Source: Symbiotaphrina buchneri
Taxonomy: Eukaryota > Ascomycota > Symbiotaphrinales > Symbiotaphrinaceae
Length of the DNA: 64,000 nt
Reading direction: 5' to 3'
NCBI GenBank assembly: GCA_001599915.1
Contig: BCIG01000021.1
Location: forward strand, 1-64,000
Shown: one piece after another, positions 36,040 through 47,449 of the stretch
Position numbering within the stretch: position 1 is the stretch's first letter
Layout: the number at the start of each line of letters is the position of its first letter
Translations under genes and position numbers: made by a program
Notes under the pieces: generated by a model
What the model saw: the letters and a program-made list of their open reading frames with translations, nothing else
Told to the model about the DNA's origin: nothing
The model's database searches: none

Positions 36040-38613
36040 ATGCGCGCCTGTGGGCTATTGCTCGCACTGTTCACTTGCATCATCTTCCTCCTGAGTGATG
36101 TGCACGGTAAGCTGGTGGAACCGTTCACTCCGGCTCGACTAATTCAGCCTGCAGGGCATTCCGAGGCACGCAACCCTCTACGATTACTCCAAAGAATTGA
36201 TCACCCTGTTATTCATACGCCATCTCGCCGTGTGACTGCGTTTTCAACATTTGATCTTACTTTCACCATCTATGCAACACAGCGCATCAAGCTTAGGCTC
36301 GAGCCAAATCATGATATCTTAGCGGACGGAGCCTCCGTGCAGTATCTTGATGCTGCCGGGCGCATTGTACGCAACGAGATAATTGACCGCCATGCACATA
36401 AAGTCTTCAAGGGCCAAGCATGGGTCCAAGAGGAGAATGGATCCTGGATGCATGTGGGTCAGACAAGGATAGTCGTCCGGCGGGATGGTATCCGTCCCCT
36501 TTTCGAAGGACAATTCACCTTCTTCCATGACCATCATCACATTCAGCTATTGTCAAACTACATGCGAACGAAACATGAGCTCGACCCTGACCTGGACAAT
36601 GACGGCGACGAGTATATGATCATTTTCCGGGATTCGGATATTGGAGATAATTACTTCGCTGATCGTAAGCGCGCTGCAAGAGGATTAGGATCTACTTGCC
36701 TTTCCGACACCTTATCCTTCAATACAAAATCAGGTGTCCTCGGCAGTGCAGGCGCCGTAGAGCATGATGGGGGCTTCTGGGATTTTGGATATAGCGGATC
36801 ATTGCGAGGAAAGCGTCAGATCGATAGTACACCCAGTGGAGGCAACTCTGCCGGGGTCAATCTTACAACTACCATTGGCCAGACAGCAGGGTGCCCATCA
36901 ACTCGCAAAGTTGCCCTCGTCGGGGTTGCGACCGACTGCACTTACACAGGAACATTCAATTCTTCAGAGTCTGCTCGTCTGAATGTCATCACGCAGATGA
37001 ACTCAGCATCTTCCCTGTATGAGAGCAGTTTCAACATAACGCTGGGGCTTCAAAATCTCACCGTTAGTGATAGCAATTGTCCAGGTACTGCTGCTTCCTC
37101 TACACCATGGAATATTGGCTGTTCCGATAGTACCACCCTCTCAGATAGGCTGAACACCTTTTCTGTCTGGCGCGGAGACCGGAATGATTCAAACGCATAT
37201 TGGATGCTGTTGACCGACTGCAACACTGGGGCTGCGGTAGGACTGTCTTGGCTGGGCCAAGCCTGCGTGCAGGGTGTCACAACGGCCAGTGACTGGAGTG
37301 GCGGCAATGAATCCGTCAGCAGTGCAAATGTTGTGGCAAGAACATCGACTGAATGGCAGGTCATGGCGTGAGTCTTCTTTTCTTCTCGTGTAGACTGGTA
37401 CTGAGGAAAGATACAGACATGAGACAGGCCATATGTTCGGAGCGGTGCACGACTGTACCAGTGACACGTGCAGTGATGGCACCGTTCAAGCTCAACAATG
37501 CTGCCCTCTCAGCAGCACCACCTGTGATGCTGGAGAGCAATATATTATGAACCCTTCCACTGGCAGTGGCATTACGAAGTTCAGTGCTTGCAGTATTGGC
37601 AACATTTGCTCCGCCTTGGGCCGGAACAGTGTCAGATCGGATTGTCTGTCAGCAAATAAGGATGTCACGACAATAAGTGGCAGCGAATGTGGGAACGGAA
37701 TAGTCGAGACTGGTGAGGATTGTGATTGTGGGGGGACTGATGGATGCGGTGACAATTCTTGCTGTGATGCGACTACATGCAAGTTCAAGAACAATGCCGT
37801 GTGTGACGACTCAAACGAAGATTGCTGCAAAGACTGTCAATATGCATCCTCAGGCACCGTGTGTCGTGCGAGCACCGGGGTTTGCGACCCCGAAGAGACC
37901 TGCTCCGGCACAAATGCCACGTGCCCCGCGGATACAACAGCTCCAGATGGTCAGAGTTGTGGAAGCAGCTTGCAATGTGCCAGTGGACAATGCACATCAC
38001 GAGATTTGCAGTGCAAGACAGTCATGGGGTGAGAACTTGTCCAGCCTCTGAAGCATTCACCCCGGTACGCTGACAGCTTCTGCAGTTCCTATACTCAAGG
38101 CAACGATACGTATGCGTGCAATAGTGAGACATGCCAGATATCTTGCGCTTCTCATGAGTTTGGAGCGAATGTCTGTTACAGCCTCTCCCAAAACTTTCTG
38201 GACGGGACAGTTTGTGGCGGAGGAGGGCACTGTCTGAACGTGAGTACTAGAGCCTTGACTAAGTACGTCGCCCTTGCTTACATGTCATATTCCAGGGACA
38301 ATGCAAGGGTTCCAACGCGGTCAAGGAAGTTGGTTCATGGATTAAAGACCACAAGGCCCTGGTTATTGGGCTCGCAGCCGCCATCGGTGGCTTGATTCTG
38401 ATCAGTCTTCTGGGCTGTCTCGTCAGGTGTTGCGCCCGAAGACGTATGCGGAAGGTGACCGCGGCACAACAGCAACAGGGCTGGCCCCAAGAACAAGGCT
38501 GGAATATGCAGCCCGTGGGCGCTCCACCGAAGCCTCCTGCGAACGGCCAATACTGGCAGCATCCTCCTCCACCTCCTCCAGCATGGCAGGGACCTAGCGT
38601 CCGCTATGCATGA
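36040..38613 (+). CDS. ADAM family metalloprotease with disintegrin domain and TM anchor
   Basis: Four exons: 36040-37367, 37417-38028, 38086-38239, 38296-38613; 803 residues. Signal peptide at about 1-23. The prodomain has basic sites DRKR (208-211) and RGKR (256-259), candidates for kexin/furin processing. The reprolysin-type zinc motif HETGHMFGAVHD has H444, H448, H454 and catalytic E445, and is formed exactly across intron 1. A Cys-rich disintegrin-like domain follows (ECGNGIVETGEDCDCGG...ATCPADTTAPDGQSC). One TM segment (ALVIGLAAAIGGLILISLLG) precedes a short cytosolic tail that is Arg-, Gln- and then Pro-rich (HPPPPPPAWQGP). It resembles fungal ADM-B; surface or secretory-pathway shedding is a family inference. 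Confidence 0.92.
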
Positions 38614-39171
38614 TTGTCATGTCTACGAGTCTCGTGTTTCTTGGTCAAAAAAGGGTGGCGCATGGTGTTTGCATTCATCGGCGTTCATGTTGGTCACGTT
38701 TGTGACTGGTTAAGGGGCTTGGGATATGCATGCTTTTCGCCGAAGCGTTTTACGGGATCCATAGGGGACAAAAGGCGGAAGAGATCGCAGGACGATACAG
38801 TTTTGGCGGTGATGGACGGTGAGAGCCGATTTGGATGCCGCAGATGCCAGCGGCCAATAGATAGGGCAGAAATATTTGGACTAAATCAACTCAGCTATAT
38901 GTCCATGCCATGACCGACATGACCGAGAGCTATGTACAAGCAAACTCCCAATCGACCCAATGACTCCAGAATCATAACACAGAGGCTCTATGCCTGGTAG
39001 AACAAGTGATGGAAGTCACCTGGACCATGCCAAAAAGACTTTTTTTGCAGAAATCCCCAACATTTTGCAGTTGCTCCTGAAAAGGCGCATCCAGAAACGA
39101 CTTTTTGCCACGTACGCTCGGTCGTCTACGTATTCACAATGCCTGTTGCTTGGAGGTCCCGAATCGATACC
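38614..39171. other. Intergenic between convergent genes
   Basis: 3' flanks of the ADAM gene (+) and homocitrate synthase gene (-). No further feature seen. Confidence 0.5.
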
Positions 39172-40798
39172 TCAAGCAGCAACTTCAGTTCTGACCTTCT
39201 TGGACGGGGGAACTGGTGCCTCTTCCGCTGCCTTCTCGTCCAGGTCCCGCTTCTCCTTGACGTTTGAAATCTCCTTTTCCTTGGCCTCGAACTTAGCCTT
39301 CTCTTCAGCGGTCAAGTCCGGTAACAGAGGCTTCTCCACCTGAGAATGCAGGTTCTTGTAAAAGGCGCGAATAATGCTATCAGCGTCGTCGACAGCCAGT
39401 GGCCTGACGTCGGCCATGGCCTTGATCTTGGCGGTACACTCCTTGTACTGGGCGTCGGTCATCTTGATGTTGAGCTGTTCGGCTCGCGACTTGATGGCAT
39501 TCCAGCCAGTCAGTCTCGAAGCAAAGTGCACATATCGCGTCATGCCGAAATCGGCGGGGTTGATGATCTCATATGTGCTCGGGTTGTTCAATATCGCCTT
39601 AGCGTGGATACCAGCCTTATGGGTGAAGGCACAGAACCCAGTGATGTAGTTGTTAAAAGGGATGTTGACCTCAACCGCTTCGGCAACTAGATCTTCAATA
39701 TCCTTGATCTTCTCCAAATTGTACTTGCTCTTGACATACTCGCGGTCGGCGGCAATCATACGGGCCATCAGGCCGCCCAATGGTGTGATACCGTTGCGCT
39801 CACCGATGCCGAGCACGGATGTGTCAATGTGAGTAGCGCCAGCCTCGAGAGCGCAGTACGCGTTCGCAATGGCACATCCAGTGTCATTGTGGAAATGGCA
39901 TTCGATATCACAACTGACAACTCCACGGAGCGTCCTGACCAAGTCGTAGACTTGTCTGGGAGAAGCACAACCGACAGTGTCGGCGATACCCACGCGGTTG
40001 ACGCCGATCTTGTCGACAGTGGAGTAGATGGATAGAAGGTCAACCAGATCGGACCGGAATGAATCTTCGCTCGAAAACCGGATCTCAATACCCTTGGACT
40101 TGACGAAATTGATAACTTCGATTGCAGCGTTTGTGATGTAGGTCATATCCTTGCCGTGCGAGTGCTCGCGGAGATAAGACGATGTACCAATGACGACGTC
40201 AACGCCATCTACACCGGTCTCGACTGCTATCCTCGCATCATCCATATGGCATCGGATGTGAGTCAGAATCTACGGCCAACGAGTCAGACAGACAAGCGCA
40301 GCAGGTGACAGAGAATGCATACCTTTGCCTTCAAGCCAAGCTTGCAAATCGCTTCGCAGTCCAACCTTGACTGTTCGGATGCAGCAGGGCTCGTCAATTC
40401 GATCTTCGGGTAAGGTCAGTATTCCGTACGCTCACGGCACGCATGAATCGGAGCGCGGTAACATACATAGTCAACGCCGAACTCATCCAAAGCCTTGGCA
40501 ATCTCAATCTTCTTGGCCGTGTCGAAGAAGGCATTGGCAAATTGCTCGCCTTCTCGCAGAGTGCTCTCGATAATCTTGAAGCGCGATACGTTGCTGAGGA
40601 AGTCGCCCACAGGCTGGTAGGGATTCCGACTGTGCACATGCGGATTCTGCGGTGTGACGATGCCAGTAAAGCCTTCGTGGGCTACCAAATGATCAGTGAC
40701 TCGAATAATACATCTGGGGAAAGCGCAAGCAACTCACACGAGCCATTACTGTGGCCATTGGTGGTGCCATTGACACCGTTTTGTGCCGAAGGAGCCAT
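39172..40798 (-). CDS. lysF: Homocitrate synthase (lysine biosynthesis, alpha-aminoadipate pathway)
   Basis: Four exons: 40798-40738, 40681-40467, 40403-40323, 40269-39172; 484 residues. DRE-TIM metallolyase that condenses acetyl-CoA with 2-oxoglutarate, the first committed step of fungal lysine synthesis. The active-site segment [12 protein letters not shown] has R63-E64. The metal-binding HxH is H244-F-H246 in [10 protein letters not shown]. The LSVL...[12 protein letters not shown] and [18 protein letters not shown] regions are typical. The C-terminal tail is highly charged and ends [12 protein letters not shown], with a basic cluster that could be a nuclear signal; yeast Lys20 is nuclear. 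The GTGAGT donor at 40737 is the one that keeps phase into HEGFTG. Confidence 0.96.
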
Positions 40799-41477
40799 GG
40801 TGGCTATGGATGAAGGAAGTTCAATTGAGAGAGATGGCTGCTGTGGAGGCGGCTGGCATACGACTGGCAGTGTATTTGCAGGGTTGCGAAGTAGAAGGTG
40901 CAGGTGGAGGAGAATGGGTAATAATGGGTGGGGGTGGTTTGTGAGTGACGAAGGTTAAAAAAGAGAAGTTTGTCGGTGAGTAATAATTCGGCCCGGCCCA
41001 GAAAGATGCGAATTTACGGTACGCGGAGTACTTTGTAGGACCTATCGCGGGTTTAGTCCTTCTACGACGTACAAAGTACTTCATTGTACCTGGGTGAGTA
41101 GAGGAAAATCTGGACTCTCACTGGCCGCGGGAAAATTCAACGATGATTACTACCGGATTAACTTATAGTACATTACTCGTACCTTACAGGTAAGGGCTGG
41201 CCGTACCTGTAGATTACCTTACCTTCACTTACACCGATAGACTGAAGCCTTTTCTTTTCTTTCGTCCACATAATAATAATAACAATATCTAACTCCTTAT
41301 ATCCCCTTCCGCGGGGGAACCTCTTCAAGGTATAATTGTAGACCCATGTCCATGTCTCAGTAAGTTGCATGAGGGTTGCTCCTGGCGCATGCCCTTCCAC
41401 TCTACTTAGGTCATGTCAGATTCAGACGGACATACGCCTATGCCCAGCAAGTAAATAATTCTCCAGATGCAATGCAA
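40799..41477. other. Intergenic with hairpin-forming sequence
   Basis: Promoter of lysF and 3' flank of the mannosyltransferase gene. An imperfect hairpin spans 41027-41080. TACCTTAC/GGTAAGG words occur at 41180-41195 and 41213-41226. No gene. Confidence 0.5.
41027..41080. repeat. Imperfect inverted repeat, 54 bp
   Basis: AGTACTTTGTA (41027-41037) is the exact reverse complement of TACAAAGTACT (41070-41080). Inside, GGAC and GTCC extend the stem with interruptions. It may be a palindromic intergenic element or a terminator-like structure for the neighbouring gene; function unknown. Confidence 0.7.
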
Positions 41478-42534
41478 CTACCAGTCTCTCGCCCTCTTCT
41501 GCCAGTCTTTGTAGTAGAACTCCATCTCGCCTTGGCAACTACGAGCCGGGTCGCTGTCGCATCCTTTGAAATGGATCACGAAATCATCCTCCTTGTAGGC
41601 GCCAGGGTTATCCCGTCCCACAATCTCCGGATTATAAGCATTCAGGATCCGCTGCGGCACCAAAGCAAGTTTCGCAAGGATCGTAGGGTGCCATTGGACA
41701 ATATGTTCCTAGCCAACAGTATTAGTGCGGTGGACCATGTCACGCTCAAACGGTAGCATACCAGAGCATGCGCCTCCGCCTTTTGGAAGTTGTAGTTCCG
41801 ATATAATGGATCAAACCAGGTGTCGAGGAAGAACTTGGCCCAATCACCCTTCCTCACGATGAAGCTTCCTTGAGACAACCCTTCCTTGTCCTGCATGAGC
41901 ACGAGGTCAACGTGATCTCCGCGCAAGTGGGAAAAGGTCTTGATGACACTGTCCGGTGGAACGACGGGGTGGTCGGTGATCATTAGGGACTCTAAACGCG
42001 TGCGTGACATGACGTGCTCATCAAGGGAGAGCGTCGGGTTCATAATCAACGCATGTTGATCCAAATACCAGAAGTATGTACTCCAGGGATATAATGTCAT
42101 CGCATGCCTCATCGAAGGCACACGAGACCAGGTGGTCGGGGAGAAAGAAAGGTCGTAGTCAGTCACAAGTGGAAAGAAAGTCGCGTAGCCTGCAGTGGAA
42201 ACGTTCAGCCCAACAGCACTCTGGCTCTCCCACGGAGGGGCATCTCACCATGCTTTGCGGCATACGTTTCCCTGTTCTGCTTGATCTTCTCGATATAGTC
42301 ACTCCCAAGCCGACCAGGGTCCAATGCCGTGACGATCACTACTGGTGGGGTATTTGCGGGCGCTCGAGGCACGTTGGAGCCGGACAGGCGCGAAAAGATG
42401 AAGAGGATGGCGAGCGCGGCGAAGATGATGATTGCACCTAGATGAACATGCTTCCTGCGGATCGGTATCCGGGAGGATCTCGTTGCGTAAGGTGGAGGAT
42501 GCGACGTCTTGCGGGGAGGCAGCGCAAAGTGCAT
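41478..42534 (-). CDS. MNN10/MNN11-type alpha-1,6-mannosyltransferase subunit (GT34)
   Basis: Three exons: 42534-42249, 42189-41762, 41708-41478; 314 residues. Type II Golgi topology: a short basic cytosolic tail, then a membrane segment at about 31-50 (HLGAIIIFAALAILFIFSRL). The GT34 domain has VVIVTALDP, RETYAAKHGYATFFPLV, the WYLDQHALIMNP nucleotide-sugar motif, GSFIVRKGDWAKFFLDTWFDP, and VGRDNPGAYKEDDFVIHFKGCD near the end. Mnn10 and Mnn11 are subunits of the M-Pol complex that extends N-glycan mannan backbones (established in yeast). I cannot decide between Mnn10 and Mnn11. Its start faces the phosphomannose isomerase gene 662 bp away. Confidence 0.88.
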
Positions 42535-43196
42535 CTCGAACGGCAGACAGTGGATTCCGATGCTCTCAAAGGACCGAGGAAACGTGTGTGTGCAGAATGC
42601 AGCCCCCCTGGACGATCACGAGAAGACCGGCTTACTGCAATCGTAGGGGAAGGATCAATGCATGGCCCGAGCCAAGATGCACGTTGCGAGCGGAAACACC
42701 GAAGGTATATTATGGCTGGGATGGCGTTTCCGAGATCTCGAATTCTTTTGCAGTTGCTTTGTACGAGTAGACAGTCAATTTGCTTGTGGGATACGAAACT
42801 CACCAGTGCGAGGCTGTGGAACAGAAGTATGAGTGGAGTATTCCGTACCATCTAATCTCTCTGCGGGTACTGTACTTCTTTGGCCCATCACGGAACAAGT
42901 TTGATCCGAAGGCAGATTACCTTTACCTTTACCTTACGTTACTTTATGTAATCAGGTTGGCATGGATGAAATATGGAAATGTGGAAACTACCGAATAGTG
43001 ACGTCTTGTCTGTTCGTTGTTCGCTCCATCGCACTTGCCCTGCCAGTGAATGCTTCGCAGTCCGACAGTATATATACATACTGTTCCACAACTTCACCAT
43101 GTCTTCATCCCTTACCGTTGTCAACTACCTTACATTCCGCCATCTTCGCCCCCCTAACAGACTTCTCCTCATACACTCCCTCTATACCCTTGAATA
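42535..43196. promoter_or_regulatory. Head-to-head promoter of a mannosyltransferase and phosphomannose isomerase
   Basis: 662 bp between the two divergent ATGs. Contains a TACC(T)TT direct repeat at 42917-42938 (three ACCTTT/ACCTTA units). A pyrimidine-rich stretch lies upstream of 43197, as expected for a fungal core promoter. No gene inside. Confidence 0.5.
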
Positions 43197-44590
43197 ATGG
43201 CCGACTCCGTGATCCAGTTGAAGTGCGACTGTAATGTATGCACAACGCTATGTCCATCCCTTAGACCTCTGCTAACTCGCAGTCACTGGCAGAATTACCC
43301 GTGGGGAAAGCAAGGTCACCATTCTTTGGCCGCTCGCTATGCCTCCAAAACTCCGAGGGATGATTTCCAGATTGACGAGGACAAGAACTATGCAGAGGTA
43401 CAACAACTTTCACCTCCTCCTCTTCCGTATGAAGTTCCACCCAAGCTCATGCAAACCAGATGTGGATGGGAACCTATCCCACCACCCCTGCTCACGTGCT
43501 TTCTTCCAACGAAGAATTACAAGCTGTCCTGAACGCCAACAAGGAGAAACTGATTGGCAAACCCGTGCTCGATAAATTTGGCGCAGACTTGCCGTTCCTT
43601 CCCAAGGTCTGCCAACCACTATCCCGACAGGCCCTTTTGAACCCAACTAACCGCCCGAAGATTCTGTCCATCCAAAAGGCCCTTCCGCTTCAGATACATC
43701 CGGACAAGGAACTAGCCAGCAAGTTGCATAAGGAGGACCCGGAAAAGTTCAGTGATCCCAACCACAAGCCAGAAATTGCTGTCGCTCTCACAACTTTTGA
43801 GACATTCGTTGGATGGAAGCCACTGGCCGACATTGAAGAGATCTTTCAACTGAAGCCTTTGCAAAAGTTCCTTCCTAAGGAGTCGACCCCGTTTAATAAC
43901 GAGGTTTTGAAGGCGATATGCAAGTCTATTCTGAGTGCACCAGAAGATGTCATTGCTTCAACGCAGGATGAGCTGCTGAAGATACCGAAGGAGCAGTTCG
44001 GCAAGCAGGCGTACATCCAAGAGCTCCTGCCGAGGCTGCAGAAGCAGTACTCCAAGGAGGACCCCGGGAATCTGGTCGCCCTCCTGCTGATGAACTTCCG
44101 AACTCTGAGCCCTGGCCAGTCCATCTATGTTCCTGCGGATGGCATCCATGCCTATCTATCTGGCGACATTGTAGAGTGCATGGCTCGGTCCGATAACGTC
44201 ATGAATACCGGTTTCTGTCCTCCTGCGGATCGTGACAGCGTCGATACCTTTGTTCGGGCTCTCACTTTCCAGCCTCACGACATCGACGAAGCTCTCCTAC
44301 CCTCCAAGCCATCGTCTAAGAGTTTGGACGGGAAAACCAAGGAATACGCACCGCCGATGTCCGAGTTCGACATGCTTGTTACGCAATTGAAGGCTGACGA
44401 AGTCGAGACTGTCAAGCCAGTCAAAGGCCCAAGCATAATGATCGTCACCAGCGGTAGCGGAACCATGACCGTTGAAGGGAAAAGCCATAAATTGGACGAG
44501 GGGTACGTGTTCTTCATTGGGCAAGGCGTCGAGGTCGTATTCGAGACCCAGAAAGGGCTCGAAGTTTATCGGGCTTACGCTGAGGCATAA
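43197..44590 (+). CDS. Mannose-6-phosphate isomerase (type I)
   Basis: Four exons: 43197-43235, 43293-43397, 43460-43606, 43661-44590; 406 residues. Interconverts fructose-6-P and mannose-6-P in the cytosol, feeding GDP-mannose for glycans. Family marks: NYPWGKQGHHSLAARYA, EMWMGTYP, LSIQKALPLQIHPDKELA (zinc ligands in QIH), NHKPEIAVAL, and SIYVPADGIHAYLSGDIVECMARSDN. Skipping introns at 43236-43292 and 43607-43660 restores the family spacing (LKCDCN-NYPWGK and FLPK-ILSIQKAL). Both introns are multiples of three and contain no stop, so naive translation reads through them. Confidence 0.95.
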
Positions 44591-44688
44591 AGCTCAGATC
44601 ATCCGGTGGACGGTATTCCTTGCCGTATAGCATAGCAGGTCATGTGGTAGCACGCAATAGCATTGAATCAGAAGCGTCTTGCAAGCGT

Positions 44689-45654
44689 TCAGCGCAGCTC
44701 AACCGAAGCCACCTCTTCATACTCCTCTCCAACGACATTGCCTGTGTCATCCAACTGTTTCTTCGCCCCCATTTTGCAGATTGCGATTTTCTCGATTGCC
44801 AAATTCGTAGCCCACTGATAGTTCTGATATCGTTGGATGATGTCGGTTGCATCGAAGTGGAGTCTGGGCTTGCTTGAGCCATGTCTCCCGCCCTTCTTTC
44901 GGCCACCCGCCGCATAGATTGAATTCACAATCGTAGCGTGCAGCTTGAGAGGACGATCATCTGGCAGGAGGAACCCAGCGTCCAGGAAAAGATCGCGCAG
45001 GTGTTGACAGAAGGGCAGCAGGCGTCCGGAGGGATCGAGCGGGGCAGCATACAGGATGGACGTCCGGCTGGGTTTCTGCATGGGCGCCAGCGAATCCAAA
45101 GTGACCTGAGGGGGGAGAAGTGTGCGGCCATGTTGGTGGCTTCCGCCCTCCGTCACCACAGGCACGCCACCATCTTCCTCCGCCTCTGTCTCTTGCGCAT
45201 CGATCTCCAAGCGGTTGGTCGTTGCGCTCCCTGCGCTGGCTGGGCGGGCAGTTTCGAGCAACTTGCCCGGATCCAGGGAGCGGAGCAAGTCAATGGCGCC
45301 TTGTAATCGTTCCGGGGTTGGAAGACTCATGACACCCAGTGTCAAGTGCAGCGTGCCGACCGGCCGGACCGCTTTTGGATCGATGTAGGCCGCATCATCT
45401 TCGCTACAGGAGGAGATATCGGAGAGGAAGTGCCGCAGAGATGCCTGTAGAGCTGGTCGGGACTCGGCCGTCACAAGCGGGAGGCATAAAAAGTGAGTGA
45501 GCGGTGCCCGCTTCTCCTTCCGCTCCCCTGGCGACATCGTCCTCGTAGACTCAGATGGGTGACGAGGGTGGTAGAAAGCTGCTGCGACGAGATTAGACTT
45601 GTATGGATACGTGGTACTTCTGCCCGGGACAAAGCCGTGAAGCAACCGCTTCAT
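44689..45654 (-). CDS. 2H phosphoesterase, AKAP7-like (2'-5' RNA ligase superfamily)
   Basis: Single exon, 321 residues. Two H-x-T motifs set the family: H103-L-T105 in TLHLTLGV and H239-A-T241 in LKLHATIVNSIY, 136 residues apart with an acidic low-complexity insert between them. The rest fits the AKAP7 NLS/ASCC1-type fold (PTHFLCLPL, ERLQGAIDLLRSL, LRDLFLDAGFLL). The family acts on RNA or nucleotide 2',3'-cyclic ends or 2'-5' bonds; the substrate here is unknown. A later in-frame ATG (residue 40, MSPGERKEKR) could be the true start, because the first 39 residues lie outside the domain. The gene's 3' end is 98 bp from that of phosphomannose isomerase. Confidence 0.82.
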   Translation of the reverse strand: MKRLLHGFVPGRSTTYPYKSNLVAAAFYHPRHPSESTRTMSPGERKEKRAPLTHFLCLPLVTAESRPALQASLRHFLSDISSCSEDDAAYIDPKAVRPVGTLHLTLGVMSLPTPERLQGAIDLLRSLDPGKLLETARPASAGSATTNRLEIDAQETEAEEDGGVPVVTEGGSHQHGRTLLPPQVTLDSLAPMQKPSRTSILYAAPLDPSGRLLPFCQHLRDLFLDAGFLLPDDRPLKLHATIVNSIYAAGGRKKGGRHGSSKPRLHFDATDIIQRYQNYQWATNLAIEKIAICKMGAKKQLDDTGNVVGEEYEEVASVELR

Positions 45655-46813
45655 GCTCTGTGGTGGAGCCGTTCGATTAATTCATACAGTCTACCCATTT
45701 TCAAACCGGTGACGAATCTCGTCGTCTCCAAAGCTAGCACCGGATTTACCTTATGGACAAGCTATGATGGAAGGTATCTCGTGGATTCGCAATCCCGCAG
45801 CCTTATCGTTTTATTTAGCAACGTGCGGTGTACCTTACCTTACAGTAATGCCAGAGTAACGTACGATACAACCGATACGCGCACGATACATAATACACGG
45901 TTACCGGCTGGCGGCCACAGAATACCGAACCAAGGGTGCGGCCGGAGACTTTCGGCGGAACGTGGCACCGAGCCGAAGATTCAGGGCAATGAGTGGTCCA
46001 GGTCGATATCGATGCAGGATATGCTGCATTCAAGAAGAGACAAACGAGTGGACGACTCTGCTGCGCTAATAGCAGTCTCTGTGTGATCATAACTTGTAAT
46101 ACCGCCTTTGTAGAATATGCCGATGCCTTTGGTGGCCGTCGGGGTACTGCATGGCCAGAAACCAATGATGCTCCTAACTGGAATTGAGCCGGTAGCTAGA
46201 ATCGACAAGTATATAGGCAGTGCATTGTACGCCTCTCCAGAGTGAGGATGGGTCGCGGTGGCTTTCATCGGTGGTGTACGGTTCGCCGCTCGAGTGTGAT
46301 CGCCGTATACCGTTTCACGTAAATGCATGAGGTATAAACGCAATGCAGGCTGCTGCGGTCCATAGCACTCGTATTGATGCCAAACCAGGTCCCGGCACAA
46401 CACACACTCCGCCGGTTCACGAACAAGCATATTAAGACACATGCACACCTGATGGAGTTCAGAAGGCCCATGGCAAAGAGCAAGGCCACAAACGCGGATG
46501 GGGATTGAGCGACATGGAACTTCCTATGTGACAGTTCAGCAGGAACGCGTGAGAGGTCCCATTAAGAGTTAACACCAGAAGAATGCCTCAACGCAGAACA
46601 TCAGCAGCGCTACCCATGGACAGATACCGGAGTCTCTAGGCAGAAAATGTACACGATGTTGCACGGAAAGATCCTTCCCTTGGGCGACAAGTGCCAAAGG
46701 CACTTCGAGACCGAAGGAACAAGACAATATCATCCTCCCACGAAAATGTGAAGCCAGGCCCTACAACCGTGAGCCATGGGCGACGACTTGCTGGGTGTTC
46801 ACGTCTACTGACC
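45655..46813. other. Intergenic
   Basis: Promoter of the 2H gene and 3' flank of ypdA. TACCTTACCTTACAG occurs at 45831-45845. No credible gene; frames on both strands lack motifs. Confidence 0.5.
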
Positions 46814-47449
46814 TCAAGAAGACCCTTCATAGAACTTTTTTAGCACCTTCTCCACTTCGGCATACTCAACCTTCACGTCAGCTAAGGTCTGCTTGATGCG
46901 ATCAAGGCATTTCTTCGAATCCGGCTCGTCGACTGTGCCAGTCTCGTCCTTGTGCGAGCCAAAGTGTTGGATCTTTTCACAGCTGTCCTTCACCTTGGTG
47001 AGGCCCAGGGTTGCCGAGGAGCCTTTAAGGAAATGACCAAGAGCGGACAGTTGCTGAAGGTCACCTTCCTTACTGTTGAACAAGGGTGTCACCGGTCAGT
47101 GCCGCTCGCCGGCTTCACGCTGCAAAGCACAAAAGACACATTAGACTTACAGGCTATTGTCCATCTTCTTCAACGTCTCCTCCGCCTGTTCGAAGAAACC
47201 GTACACGATGCCTTTGCTGAACTCACGGTCGTCCTCGTCTTCGTCCATTTCGAGGATTTGCTCGAACGTGTATTGGTCGACGGAGTCCCCCCATTCAGGC
47301 GCACTGACCGACCCTTCTTCACTCTGTGAAGCGTGCAAATATCAGAAGATGAGGATCCACAAGAATCGCCAATTAAGCGATGAGAAGTAGTAGGGAAGAC
47401 ATACCCTGTTCTCGGAGTTGTCAACTCGCTTTGACCCGCTTTCAGGCAT
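46814..47449 (-). CDS. ypdA: Histidine-containing phosphotransfer protein YpdA (Ypd1)
   Basis: Three exons: 47449-47405, 47323-47151, 47072-46814; 158 residues. The single HPt domain is a four-helix bundle with the phospho-accepting H86 in LSALGHFLKGSSATLGL; K89 and G90 are the usual conserved neighbours. The upstream helix is QYTFEQILEMDEDEDDREFSKGIVYGFFEQAEETLKKM. Ypd1 relays phosphate from hybrid histidine kinases to response regulators (SskA, SrrA) in the HOG osmostress pathway (established). The N-terminal 15 residues come from a separate exon and are Ser/Lys-rich. Confidence 0.95.
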
